64,000 nucleotides of DNA from an uncultured Dehalococcoidia bacterium (GTDB lineage Bacteria > Chloroflexota > Dehalococcoidia > Lucifugimonadales > CATOSD01). The notes below the pieces were generated by a model that saw nothing but the letters and a program-made list of their open reading frames with translations, searched no databases and was not told the DNA's origin. This document shows positions 28,862 to 37,384 of this stretch, piece after piece (within the stretch, counting starts at the first letter, position 1; each line of letters opens with the position of its first letter). Location of the stretch: NCBI GenBank assembly GCA_951812395.1, contig CATOSD010000001.1:558001-622000 (forward strand). Reading direction: 5' to 3'. The position numbers were made by a program, and so were the translations under genes.

Positions 28862-30409
28862 CTACTTCCCCTGCCGAATGAAGTCGGCGATTCGCTCGCC
28901 TATCATCATGGTGGTCACGTTGGTATTGGCGCGGATGCAGTCGGGCATTACGGAGGCATCCACCACCCGCAGACCTTCCAGCCCGTGCGCTCGCCCGTAC
29001 TGGTCCACCACCGCCATGGGATCGGAAGCCGGCCCCATCTTGCACGTCCCGGATATGTGCTGTCCCGTGGTGGCCTCCCGCCTAAGCCAATCGTCCAGGG
29101 TGTCGTCGGACTGCATTTCGGCGGCGGTAGGCTCGATGCGCTCCTCCACCAGGCTCTTGAATTCCTCTTTCTCGGCCAGCTTTAACGCCAGGTGTACGCC
29201 TTCCCGCATTCGCTGGCGGTCAAAGGGCTCCTGCAGATAGTTGTAGTCGAGGAATGGCTGGACTCCGGGGTCGGTCGAGGTGAGCCTCATTTCTCCCGAG
29301 CCCAGCGCCAGGTACAGCCCGACCGTCATGCGGATGCCCAGCGGTTCCATGCGCCCCCCGCCGCGGTTGACGCGCTCTGTGGCGTAGGAGCTCATTATGA
29401 TTATCATGTCGTTGCGCAGGTCCGACCCTTCGGCCGTGTAGCGCAGCGCGAACTGGACCCTGGGCGCAAAGCCGTCCAGATCGAAGCCCTCCTTCGTCTT
29501 CCAGGTCACGAACACGATGGGATGGTCACGCAGGTTCTGGCCCACTCCGGGGGTGTCCCGGACCACGGGTATGCCCATCTCCCTGAGATGCTCCGCCGGG
29601 CCCACGCCGGAGAGCATCAGGAGCTGCGGCGAGGCGATCGCCCCGCCGCTAAGGATGATCTCGTCACCCTCGACGTTGAATATCTCACCACCGCTCTCCA
29701 CCTCGAGTCCGGTGGCGCGGTTGCCGTCGAACAGGACGCGCCGCACCGCGCAGTTGGGCCTCAGTGTAAGATTCAGCCTGTGCCGGGAGGGATTCAGGTA
29801 GCCCAGCGACGTGCTCCAGCGTATACCGTTCGGATTGTTGAAGGGCACCGGACTCAGGCCCGCGGAGTCCGGGTTGTTCAGGTCGGGGCTTTCGGCAAAT
29901 CCGTAGGCCCGACAGGCGGCGCGGAATGCCTTCTGCGCGGGCAGCCACTCCTCCGGCTTGAACCGGCGCGCTATGATAGGGCCGTCGGTGCCGTGAAAGT
30001 CGTCGTGGATGTCGGTGTCCGTCTCCAGCTTGCGGAAGTAGGGCAGCAGGGTCTCGAACTTCCACTCGTCGTTTCCTAACGACGCCCAGGTGTCGTAGTC
30101 CTCGGGCACGCCACGCAGGAACATCTGGCCGTTGATCGCGCTGGACCCGCCCGTGACTTTCCCCCTCGGCACCATCATCGGCTCAGCGGTGTCCGTGGCC
30201 TTGCCGATGAACTGCCAGTTGTGGTCGCTGGTCATCACGTCCGTGGCCGTAGCGTAGCCGTGCCTCACCTCGTCCGGTAGCTCGTCGATGTCAGGATAGT
30301 CCGGCCCTGCCTCCAGCAGAAGCACCGAACGACCAGGGTCTTCCGAGAGCCGAGAGGCCACGATTGCGCCGGCGGACCCGGCCCCCACCACGATTGCGTC
30401 GTACTTCAT
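28862..30409 (-). CDS. GMC-family FAD oxidoreductase (choline/alcohol dehydrogenase type)
   Basis: 515 residues from ATG 30409 behind GAGGGTAAG. FAD-binding VVGAGSAGAIVASRLSED and LLEAGPDYP at the N-terminus, both GMC signatures (GGSSAINGQMFLRGVPEDYD and GGAIASPQLLMLSGVGPAE), and the catalytic His region HISGTCKMGPASDP with VVDASVMPDCIRANTN near the C-terminus. It oxidises an alcohol group; substrate unknown. GMC paralogues are common in SAR202-like Chloroflexota, which fits the organism guess. Confidence 0.93.
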   Translation of the reverse strand: MKYDAIVVGAGSAGAIVASRLSEDPGRSVLLLEAGPDYPDIDELPDEVRHGYATATDVMTSDHNWQFIGKATDTAEPMMVPRGKVTGGSSAINGQMFLRGVPEDYDTWASLGNDEWKFETLLPYFRKLETDTDIHDDFHGTDGPIIARRFKPEEWLPAQKAFRAACRAYGFAESPDLNNPDSAGLSPVPFNNPNGIRWSTSLGYLNPSRHRLNLTLRPNCAVRRVLFDGNRATGLEVESGGEIFNVEGDEIILSGGAIASPQLLMLSGVGPAEHLREMGIPVVRDTPGVGQNLRDHPIVFVTWKTKEGFDLDGFAPRVQFALRYTAEGSDLRNDMIIIMSSYATERVNRGGGRMEPLGIRMTVGLYLALGSGEMRLTSTDPGVQPFLDYNYLQEPFDRQRMREGVHLALKLAEKEEFKSLVEERIEPTAAEMQSDDTLDDWLRREATTGQHISGTCKMGPASDPMAVVDQYGRAHGLEGLRVVDASVMPDCIRANTNVTTMMIGERIADFIRQGK

Positions 30410-30436
30410 CTTACCCTCCCTCGTTGTCACGGCTGC

Positions 30437-31264
30437 TCAGTTCGACATCGACTCTCCGTTGTTCGCGCCATCCCCAGGCGGTTGGCGGCGTAAACGCTCG
30501 ATTTCTGCCCGCAATTCCCTTTCGCGAGACTCTGCCGCCTCCCGCTCGGCCATACGCCCCGCTCGCTCTTCCAACAGCATATGCTCTGCCGCCGCCCGTT
30601 CGGCCTCCCGCGCCGCCCGCTCTTGCAGCAGCGCCTCTTGCCTGACCTCCGCAAGGTCTATGGTTCGCCCGGTCTGGGGGCTGCGGACGTCGAATTGGTC
30701 TTCCAATTCCAGGTCCCAGTGGAACCGCAGACCCAGGACCTCGCTGTAGGCCCAGATCGAACCGTCCTCGTCGGTGTGCAGTTCGCAGGGGCGGTACTCG
30801 CCGCCCGCCAGTCGTTCGCCGCCGAGAGGCTGTCCGTACAGGTCGCCGCCGGTGGGATCCAGCCGCCAGTACTCGGTTATGCCCAGCCGGGCGTACAAGT
30901 CCCGCTTGTGTCCAAGGTCGTTGGACGCCGTGCTCGGCGACGCCACTTCCATCACGAAGTCTGGCGCCTTGCCGATTTGCCATATCAGGTAGTTAGGCAG
31001 GTTCAGCCGTATACCCTCGACGTCCACGTCGAACGCGATGTACAGGTCTGGAGCGATGCGCCGGTTGCCGTTGGCGGGGTCGTAGAAGATGAACCCTCCG
31101 GCGGAAACGAATACGTCCGGTTCGTTCCCGAAGTGCCTCGTCAGCATCGAGGCGACACGAATGATGATTGGCGCTTGCTGCATTCCGTCCTCTACCGGCT
31201 CCGGGTCCTCGTAGAAGATGCTCGGAAGCGCCGTGGTCACCGGAAACACTTTGCTTGCTGTCAT
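30437..31264 (-). CDS. Uma2-family (DUF820) putative restriction-like endonuclease
   Basis: 275 residues. The PD-(D/E)XK core is seen as RRIAPDLYIAFDVDV, PDFVMEVASPSTASNDLGHK and the following RDLYARLGITEYWRLDP. Roughly the last 70 residues are a charged coiled coil (RQEALLQERAAREAERAAAE...). Uma2 proteins are widespread in Cyanobacteria and Chloroflexota with unproven roles, often near mobile DNA. It ends 28 bases upstream of the GMC gene on the same strand. Confidence 0.85.
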   Translation of the reverse strand: MTASKVFPVTTALPSIFYEDPEPVEDGMQQAPIIIRVASMLTRHFGNEPDVFVSAGGFIFYDPANGNRRIAPDLYIAFDVDVEGIRLNLPNYLIWQIGKAPDFVMEVASPSTASNDLGHKRDLYARLGITEYWRLDPTGGDLYGQPLGGERLAGGEYRPCELHTDEDGSIWAYSEVLGLRFHWDLELEDQFDVRSPQTGRTIDLAEVRQEALLQERAAREAERAAAEHMLLEERAGRMAEREAAESRERELRAEIERLRRQPPGDGANNGESMSN

Positions 31265-31520
31265 GCCAAGCCCCCCAGGCCGCTTAGGGTAACTCTGTGC
31301 GCCCCATTATAGCCTAGCAGGCGCCTCAGTCGAGGGCATAGCAAAACTTCCGCCGAGATGTGGCAGCCCTCTGCTACGAAAAACACAAAATGCGACACTT
31401 TCCTCGAAGGTCGCCGCTCTAACCCTCGACCTGCCGTAGCCACACAGGCCCTCCCCTCGCCGTGTTAGAATGGCCGCGATCAAGTTTGGCACACACGAAC
31501 CGGGAAAGGAGCCATCGCCA

Positions 31521-31715
31521 ATGGCTGAGATCACCCAAGGGCAGGCGCGCGAACTGGCCCGCGCCGCCGGCCTCGAACTGGACGACGCCCGCGCCGCCGC
31601 GATAGCGGCCCGCCTCAACGCCGTGCTGGACGAGCTCGGCAAGCTGCCCGCCGACGCCATCGCGGACGTCGAACCCCTGCCCGTCTTCTCGGCAGAGGAG
31701 GCCGGCCATGAATGA
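31521..31715 (+). CDS. AtzG-like/GatC-like small amidase subunit
   Basis: 64 residues, ATG 31521 with GGAAAGGAG ten bases upstream. The sequence (ARELARAAGLELDDARAAAI, LNAVLDELGKL) follows the AtzG/DUF4089 pattern of small helical proteins that wrap around an amidase. It overlaps the amidase gene by eight bases, so the two are translated together. An equivalent pair is at 61821-63530. Confidence 0.8.
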   Translation: MAEITQGQARELARAAGLELDDARAAAIAARLNAVLDELGKLPADAIADVEPLPVFSAEEAGHE

Positions 31716-33129
31716 GCAAATCCCCCATGCGCTATCCATAGAAAACGCGGCCGGAGCGCTGCGAACCGGCAGCCTCTCCGCAGTCGATCTGACCCGGGCC
31801 TATCTCGACCGCATCGACGCGCGCAACGACCGGCTCGGCGCCTACATTACCGTAATGCGCGAGACCGCCCTGGCGCAGGCGGAGCGTGCCGACCACGCGC
31901 TCGCCGCCGGCGAAGATCGGGGCGCCCTGCACGGCATCCCCATCGCCATCAAGGACATCATCGACGCGCAGGGAGTCCGCACCACCGCCGGCTCCAGGGT
32001 GCTTGCCGACAACGTGGCCGACAGCGACTCGACCATAACCGAGCGGCTGGAGCGCGCCGGCGCCGTGCTGCTGGGCAAGCTGAACCTGAGCGAGTTCGCC
32101 ATTGGCGGCACCATCGACCACCCATTCGGCACGCCGCGCAACCCGTGGAACACCGGCCACTCCGCCGGCGGCTCCAGCAGCGGCTCCGGCGTCGCAGTCG
32201 CCGCCGGCCTCTGCGCGGGCGCCCTTGGCTCCGACACCGGCGGCTCCATTCGCGGCCCCGCCGCCTTCTGCGGCATCGTCGGCATCCGCCCCACCTACGG
32301 GCGCGTCACCCGCCACGGCGTCGCCCCCATGTGCTGGTCTATGGACACCGTAGGCCCCATGACACGCACCGTCCGCGACTGCGCCATAATGCTGGCGGCG
32401 ATCGCGGGCCGGGACGAGCGCGATTCCACCACCAGCCGCACCCCCGTGCCCGACTACCTGGCGTCGATGGAGGACGGGGCCGGCGGCCTGAGCGTCGGGC
32501 TCCCCCGCGAGATGTTCGAGTACGAGGCGCTGTCCGCGGAGACGCGCGACGCCGTTATGAGAGCGGTTACCGTGTTCGAGGAGCTGGGCGCGTCTTCCGA
32601 GCAGATGTCGTTGCCCACCACGGAGCACAGCGGCGCGGTGTTCGTGGCCAGCGCCGACGTGGACGCCGCGTCCTTCCACGAACCCTGGATCAGGAGCCGG
32701 CCGCAGGACTACGACTGGAGCACGCGAATCAGGCTGGAGTCGGCGTTGCTAACACCATCCACCGCCTACGTCAGGGCGCAGAGGGCCCGCGCAACGATTC
32801 GCCGCGAGCTGCTGGAGGCGCTGGAGCGCTACGACGTGCTTGTGATGCCGACGGGACCGGTCGTCGCGCCAACATTGGCCGCGTCCACCGGAAGCCCTGG
32901 CGGGTATTACCAGGGCCGCTCCGACTTGGGACGCCGCCGCTACACGAGCCCTGCGGCTCTCGCCGGACTGCCCGCCATCTCGGTTCCGTGTGGCTTCTCG
33001 TCAGCCGGCCTGCCCATCGGCGTCCAGATAATCGGACGGCCATTCGACGAGGCCACAGTCTTCCGCGCCGCCCGCGCCTACGAGCGCGTAACAGAGTGGC
33101 ATACTATCGCCCCCGACAACGCCCCGTAG
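31708..33129 (+). CDS. Amidase signature family hydrolase (AtzE/GatA-like)
   Basis: 473 residues. Ser-cisSer-Lys triad: Lys in GIPIAIKDIIDAQG, the Gly/Ser-rich HSAGGSSSGSGVAVAAG, and the nucleophile in ALGSDTGGSIRGPAAFCG. The C-terminal LAGLPAISVPCGFSSAGLPI is typical. It hydrolyses an amide; with the AtzG-like partner upstream it is more likely AtzE-type than tRNA-transamidating GatA (no GatB nearby). Natural substrate unknown. Confidence 0.9.
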   Translation: MNEQIPHALSIENAAGALRTGSLSAVDLTRAYLDRIDARNDRLGAYITVMRETALAQAERADHALAAGEDRGALHGIPIAIKDIIDAQGVRTTAGSRVLADNVADSDSTITERLERAGAVLLGKLNLSEFAIGGTIDHPFGTPRNPWNTGHSAGGSSSGSGVAVAAGLCAGALGSDTGGSIRGPAAFCGIVGIRPTYGRVTRHGVAPMCWSMDTVGPMTRTVRDCAIMLAAIAGRDERDSTTSRTPVPDYLASMEDGAGGLSVGLPREMFEYEALSAETRDAVMRAVTVFEELGASSEQMSLPTTEHSGAVFVASADVDAASFHEPWIRSRPQDYDWSTRIRLESALLTPSTAYVRAQRARATIRRELLEALERYDVLVMPTGPVVAPTLAASTGSPGGYYQGRSDLGRRRYTSPAALAGLPAISVPCGFSSAGLPIGVQIIGRPFDEATVFRAARAYERVTEWHTIAPDNAP

Positions 33130-33249
33130 TCTATTCCCTCTGGCAGGGGAAAGAGCCTGCCCTGAGCTTGCCGAAGGGATGGGGGTGAAGCGCCCCCACT
33201 CCTTACATCCCTGTCATTCCGAGCGGAGCGCAGCGGAGCCGAGGAATCT
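33130..33249. repeat. Composite intergenic repeat: hairpin-repeat copy 2 plus CATTCCGAG palindrome
   Basis: The first half (TATTCCCTCTGGCAGGGGAA, later GGGATGGGGGTG with GCGCCCCC) is a diverged copy of the family at 39163-39200. The second half (33215-33249) is a palindrome running CATTCCGAGCGG to CCGAGGAATC, a kind of element common in Chloroflexota spacers. Confidence 0.7.
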
Positions 33250-33306
33250 AAAACGGTCGGCTTAGCACTGGCCGCCATATCTCAATCCAATGTGATGAGG
33301 AGAATT

Positions 33307-34176
33307 ATGACCCGCGTACACGTCCTCGGCGCCGGCACCCCGACGCCAACACCCACACGCTTCGGCTCGTCGTTCGTCGTGAGCACGGGCGATGACCGGC
33401 TGATGATCGATTGCGGACCCGCGGCGACCCAGAAGCTGGTCCAGGCCGGGTTGTGGCCCACCGACGTGGACTACCTGTTCTTCACGCACCACCACTTCGA
33501 CCACGACGTCGACTATCCGTGCTTCCTGCTGTGCCGCTGGGACCAGAGCATCGGCAAGGAGAACCGCCTTCAGGTGTTCGGGCCGGCGCTCACCGAGCGG
33601 CTGACGCACCGCATCCTGGACGAGCGCGACGGCGCGTTCGCGCACGACTGGATCGCCAGGGTCAATCACCCTCTTAGCCAGCAGGTGTACGTGAACCGGG
33701 GCGGTGTGCTGCCGCGAAAGCCGCCCGACGTGCTGGCTAAGGACGTCGGGCCCGGCAAGGTGTACTCAGGCGCGGACTGGGAAGTCACCGCCGCCCCAGC
33801 CGAGCACGTGCAGCCCTATCTCGACTCCCTCGCCTACCGCGTCGACACCCCCGGCGGCAGCGTCGTCTTCACCGGCGACACCCAGCCCTGCGACTCCGTC
33901 CGCGATCTCGCAAAGGACGCCGACGTGATGCTGTGCATGTGCTGGGACGACCAGGAGCGCATGGACGACATGGGCGAGTCCGGCGGCCAGTGCGGCACCA
34001 CCGGCGCGGCGGAACTGGCCCAGGCCGCCGGTGTGAAAACGCTCGCGCTCGTGCACGTTGGCCCGCACCTCTCCCAGCATCCCAACATGGAGAAGGGCAT
34101 CGGCGACGTGAAGCGCATCTACGACGGCAGGCTCATCTTCGCCGACGAGCTGCTGTCCTTCGACGTTGGCTGCTAG
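33307..34176 (+). CDS. Metallo-beta-lactamase-fold hydrolase (RNase Z/arylsulfatase-like)
   Basis: 289 residues from ATG 33307 with GAGGAG four bases upstream. HxHxDH motif intact in FFTHHHFDHDVDYP; further ligands in APAEHVQPY, VFTGDTQPCDSV and LALVHVGPHLSQHP. The N-terminal VHVLGAGTPTPTPTRFGSSF is typical of RNase Z-like and small-molecule hydrolases. Binuclear zinc enzyme by family; substrate unknown. Confidence 0.88.
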   Translation: MTRVHVLGAGTPTPTPTRFGSSFVVSTGDDRLMIDCGPAATQKLVQAGLWPTDVDYLFFTHHHFDHDVDYPCFLLCRWDQSIGKENRLQVFGPALTERLTHRILDERDGAFAHDWIARVNHPLSQQVYVNRGGVLPRKPPDVLAKDVGPGKVYSGADWEVTAAPAEHVQPYLDSLAYRVDTPGGSVVFTGDTQPCDSVRDLAKDADVMLCMCWDDQERMDDMGESGGQCGTTGAAELAQAAGVKTLALVHVGPHLSQHPNMEKGIGDVKRIYDGRLIFADELLSFDVGC

Positions 34177-34206
34177 TGACAGTGGAGCGACGTGACGCCT
34201 TGGTAG

Positions 34207-34225
34207 GGCGGGTTGCAAACCCGCC
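34207..34225. terminator. Hairpin between convergent genes
   Basis: GGCGGGTT-GCA-AACCCGCC, a perfect 8-bp stem between the metallo-hydrolase and the small membrane ORF, usable in both directions. Confidence 0.6.
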
Positions 34226-34236
34226 TGCGCTGGGGC

Positions 34237-34374
34237 TTAGCTGCCTTCTCCCAAGCTATCGATGTAGTTGGCTATCTTCGTCACCAGGATAAAGACGCCC
34301 ACCGAGACCAGCAGCGCGCCTATCGCCACCGTAAGGCCCGAAAATGCTGTGATCAACATCACGGTATCCGACAC
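34237..34374 (-). CDS. 45-residue single-pass membrane peptide
   Basis: GTG start at 34374 preceded by AGGGGAGGTGGAGAA, one of the best ribosome sites in the window. The product has one long hydrophobic helix (FSGLTVAIGALLVSVGVFIL) followed by VTKIANYIDSLGEGS. No family was recognised. The strong ribosome site, the clean stop (TAA) and the hairpin after it support a real gene. Possible roles are a subunit of a membrane complex or a toxin-like peptide; neither can be shown. Confidence 0.6.
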   Translation of the reverse strand: MSDTVMLITAFSGLTVAIGALLVSVGVFILVTKIANYIDSLGEGS

Positions 34375-34680
34375 TTCTCCACCTCCCCTAAGCTAGCCTG
34401 GCCCATCGAGGGGCAAGAGTTCCCTGCCCCGAATGGCGGCCAGTTCCTGGCGCGAACTTACCGCAGCGAAAGATGCGGCGCAAACGCGCCCCAGACTCGA
34501 AAGCCATAGGCCCTGTCAATACACGGTTTTGCTTGACCATGCTTTCTTTGTCTTCTACTATCGTTGTTGCACGGATATGAGAGACCGGAGAAACGACTGG
34601 CGACCGACCGCTATGGTTGTTATGTCTGTGCGAAATAGGGAGACTCCAGGTCTAAGCCCATTTGGGGGTTTGTATCTGCG
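34375..34680. other. Intergenic stretch without recognisable gene
   Basis: About 300 bases, less GC-rich than the flanks. No hairpin, promoter pair or conserved ORF was recognised; the upstream side presumably holds the promoters for the 45-residue peptide and the nucleotidyltransferase. Confidence 0.5.
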
Positions 34681-35046
34681 ATGACAGTAGCCAGAGACTA
34701 CGTGATTCGTCATGGCAAGCCGGATGACGCGGTGGTTGGGGAAATCGTCAGGCGCATCGTTGAGACCGCACAACCTGACCGGATAATGCTGTTCGGCTCA
34801 GCGGCTCGCGCTGACATGGGAGCACATTCCGATCTTGATTTCCTCGTGATCAAGTCTGGCGAGTATGACCGCGCTCGCCTGGAAGGTGACCTGTACGTTG
34901 CCATGAACGGAATCGGCATCGCAACGGACATACTGCTGGTGACGCCTGAACAGGTCGAACGATATGCATACGCCAAGTTTCTCGTTGTACACAGCGCGTT
35001 GACGGACGGCGTAGAGTTGTATACGCGTGCGACGCCATCCTCCTGA
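34681..35046 (+). CDS. MNT-type nucleotidyltransferase (antitoxin-like)
   Basis: 121 residues. The minimal nucleotidyltransferase motif GSx10DxD is intact: GSAARADMGAHSDLDFLV. A following helix region (LVTPEQVERYAYAKFLVVH) is typical of MntA/MNT proteins paired with HEPN toxins. Such enzymes neutralise the HEPN partner by nucleotide transfer. Here the partner gene is only a stub (35027-35146), leaving an orphan antitoxin. Confidence 0.83.
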   Translation: MTVARDYVIRHGKPDDAVVGEIVRRIVETAQPDRIMLFGSAARADMGAHSDLDFLVIKSGEYDRARLEGDLYVAMNGIGIATDILLVTPEQVERYAYAKFLVVHSALTDGVELYTRATPSS

Positions 35047-35146
35047 TAGTCCGAGGGAGTGGATGAGACTCGCGAATGACGATCTGGTTGCCGCCGGATT
35101 GGGCCCGCATCTGGTTAGCAAACGACCAGACCGCAAGGCGCGGTAG
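35027..35146 (+). pseudogene. Truncated HEPN-domain gene
   Basis: A GTG at 35027, overlapping the MNT gene, opens a frame reading DSPREWMRLANDDLVAAG, the characteristic HEPN N-terminus. After about 24 more residues without family similarity it stops at TAG 35144-35146. The catalytic RX4-6H helix is missing. The overlap is the normal MNT-HEPN arrangement, so the toxin has been deleted from an original pair. Confidence 0.6.
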
Positions 35147-35193
35147 CAATGAATGAGCCGAGCGCCCTCCTGCACCCCATCGCATAACCGCCC

Positions 35194-35237
35194 CTTAACC
35201 CTACGTTAATCTTTCGTTCACCGCCCGTTGACGCCCG
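35194..35237 (+). promoter_or_regulatory. PhoP box: four 11-bp direct repeats upstream of pstS
   Basis: Units start at 35194, 35205, 35216 and 35227: CTTAACCCTAC, GTTAATCTTTC, GTTCACCGCCC, GTTGACGCCCG. The exact 11-base period and GTTnAYC core match the direct-repeat PHO boxes bound by PhoP in Streptomyces. It lies 69 bases ahead of pstS. Confidence 0.75.
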
Positions 35238-35305
35238 TCCGCTACCCTATCGCTCGTAGCCTCGCCCTGGGGCGCTTGAAGAACACCGCGATAGGAGATA
35301 TCAGA

Positions 35306-36445
35306 ATGCCGATGAGAACGATACGTCGAAGGTTAGCAGCCATCATGCTGCCCGCTCTGGTCGGAGCGCTGGCCGCATCGTTGCTGGCGTTCGCGCTGGC
35401 CTGCGGCGGCGGCGACGAAGAGCCGACCCCCGCGCCCCGCGCGCAAACCACCGCGCCGACCCAGGCGCCCGCCACAGCACCGCAGACACAGGCCACCCAA
35501 CCACCCGCACCGTCGGTACAGCTCACCGGTGAAGTAGCTGTCGCTGGCTCCAGCACGGTCTTCCCCATCAGCGAGGCCGTCGCCGAGGAGTTCAGCATCG
35601 CCAACCCCGACGTTCGCGTGAACGTCGCCTCCACGGGGACGGGCGCCGGCGGCCGCGCCATGTGCGCCGGCGAAATCCAGGTGTGGAACGCCTCCCGCCC
35701 GGCCAAGGACTCCGAGCTCGAAACCTGCGCCGAGAACGGCATAGAGGTTATCGAGCTACCCGTCGCGTTCGACGCCCTGTCCGTGGTGGTAAGCCCCGAA
35801 AACGACTGGGCCCAGTGCCTCACCGTCGACGAACTGGAGACCATCTTCGGCCCCGACGCTCAGGGCAACGTCATGAACTGGAGCCAGGTGCGGTCCGAAT
35901 TCCCGGACCAGGGCCTGAGAATATACGGACCCACTACGGCATCGGGAACGTTCGACTACTTCACCGAGGCCATCATGGGCGAGTCCGGCGCGCACCGCGG
36001 CGACCTGGACCTAGCCACCGAAGAGGACCCGCTGATAGCGAGCGGCGTGAACGGCGCCCGCGGAGGCATCGGCTACTTCGGCCTGGCGTACCTGGAGCAG
36101 TACCGCGAGCTGGTGCGGCCGGTCGAGGTTGTGAACCCCGGCACCGGCGAGTGCGTCGAGCCGTCGTCTGCGAGCGTCGCGAACGGTCAGTACATCCCGC
36201 TGGCGCGGCCCATCTTCATCTACGCGCGGCTGGACCACGTAGTCGAGCGCCCCGAGGTGGCGGCGTTCGTGGACTTCTACCTCCAAGAGGCAACCACGCT
36301 GGTCGGCGAGGTCGGCTACGTAGCTCTCCCTGAAAGCGCCTACCAGTGGGGCAAGAGCAGGGTTGCTAACCAGACCACCGGCTCGGTGTTCAACACCATA
36401 GCCGCCGGCACGCCCCTCTCGGAGGCCCTGGAAAAGGTGAACTAG
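35306..36445 (+). CDS. pstS: Phosphate ABC transporter substrate-binding lipoprotein PstS
   Basis: 379 residues, ATG 35306 with AGGAGA upstream. Signal peptide with lipobox FALAC and a long Thr/Pro/Gln linker. PstS phosphate-site motifs: VAGSSTVFPISEAVAEEF, STGTGAGGRAMCAGE, ASRPAKDSE, YGPTTASGTFDYFTE and GARGGIGYFG. Captures orthophosphate for PstCAB. First gene of pstSCAB-phoU, one base ahead of pstC's TTG. Confidence 0.95.
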   Translation: MPMRTIRRRLAAIMLPALVGALAASLLAFALACGGGDEEPTPAPRAQTTAPTQAPATAPQTQATQPPAPSVQLTGEVAVAGSSTVFPISEAVAEEFSIANPDVRVNVASTGTGAGGRAMCAGEIQVWNASRPAKDSELETCAENGIEVIELPVAFDALSVVVSPENDWAQCLTVDELETIFGPDAQGNVMNWSQVRSEFPDQGLRIYGPTTASGTFDYFTEAIMGESGAHRGDLDLATEEDPLIASGVNGARGGIGYFGLAYLEQYRELVRPVEVVNPGTGECVEPSSASVANGQYIPLARPIFIYARLDHVVERPEVAAFVDFYLQEATTLVGEVGYVALPESAYQWGKSRVANQTTGSVFNTIAAGTPLSEALEKVN

Positions 36446-37384
36446 TTGGCGACAATCTCCGCCTCCAGGAGCAATAGCGACAGGTGGCGGAGGAACCGTC
36501 TCTCACACAAGCTGCGGGAGACGGTCATCCTCTCTTTCCTGTTCCTGTGCGCGCTGCTCTCCGTCATAACCACGGTGGGCATCGTCGTCACGCTGCTCAC
36601 CGAAGCGGTCCCCTTCTTCGGCGAGGTGTCGCTGTGGTCGTTCCTCACGGGCACCGTGTGGGCGCCCCTGTTCGCTGAAAAGCACTTCGGGGCGCTTCCG
36701 CTCCTCTCGGCGACGATCCTCATCGCGGCCATGGCGCTGAGCGTCGCTTTCCCCGTTGGCCTGCTCACCGCCATCTACCTCAGCGAGTACGCCCACGAGA
36801 CCGTGCGCTCGGTGGTCAAGCCGGTGCTCGAGGTGCTGGCCGGTATCCCCACGGTCGTCTACGGCTTCTTCGCCATAACCTTCATCGCGCCCAACATCGT
36901 AAAGCCAATCTTCGACACCGAGACCATCTTCACGGCGCTTGCCGCGTCCCTGGCGATGGGCATAATGCTCATTCCCATGGTAGCGTCGCTCAGCGAAGAC
37001 GCGATGCGCGCCGTGCCCACCGCACTGCGCGAGGGCGCCTACGCCCTCGGCTCCAACCGTTTCCAGGTTTCCACCCGCGTCGTGGTCCCCGCGGCGCTCT
37101 CCGGCATCATGGCCTCCGGGCTGCTGGCGCTCGCGCGGGCCGTGGGCGAAACGATGATAGTTACCATCGCCGCGGGCGGCATCCCCAACCTGTCCATCAA
37201 CCCCGTCGAGGCGATGCAGGCCATGACCGCCTACATCATGGAAGTGGCCATGGGCGACACGGCGCGCGGTACGATCGAGTACCAAAGCATCTTCGCCATA
37301 GGCACGCTTCTGTTCGTGTTCACCCTGGGCCTCAACCTGTTGGCCCAGGCGCTGCTTGCCCGCTTCCGGGAGGTGTACGATTGA
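36446..37384 (+). CDS. pstC: Phosphate ABC permease PstC
   Basis: 312 residues, TTG start immediately after the pstS stop. Six membrane segments and the PstC/PstA inner-membrane signature (EVLAGIPTVVYGFFAITFIA, ALREGAYALGSNRFQVSTRV with the EAA-loop Gly, LARAVGETMIV). Forms the channel with PstA. Overlaps pstA by four bases. Confidence 0.94.
   Translation: MATISASRSNSDRWRRNRLSHKLRETVILSFLFLCALLSVITTVGIVVTLLTEAVPFFGEVSLWSFLTGTVWAPLFAEKHFGALPLLSATILIAAMALSVAFPVGLLTAIYLSEYAHETVRSVVKPVLEVLAGIPTVVYGFFAITFIAPNIVKPIFDTETIFTALAASLAMGIMLIPMVASLSEDAMRAVPTALREGAYALGSNRFQVSTRVVVPAALSGIMASGLLALARAVGETMIVTIAAGGIPNLSINPVEAMQAMTAYIMEVAMGDTARGTIEYQSIFAIGTLLFVFTLGLNLLAQALLARFREVYD

Noticed and set aside
30437..31264. 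Uma2 gene as a transposon component
   Set aside because: No terminal inverted repeats, target duplications or transposase are visible around it.
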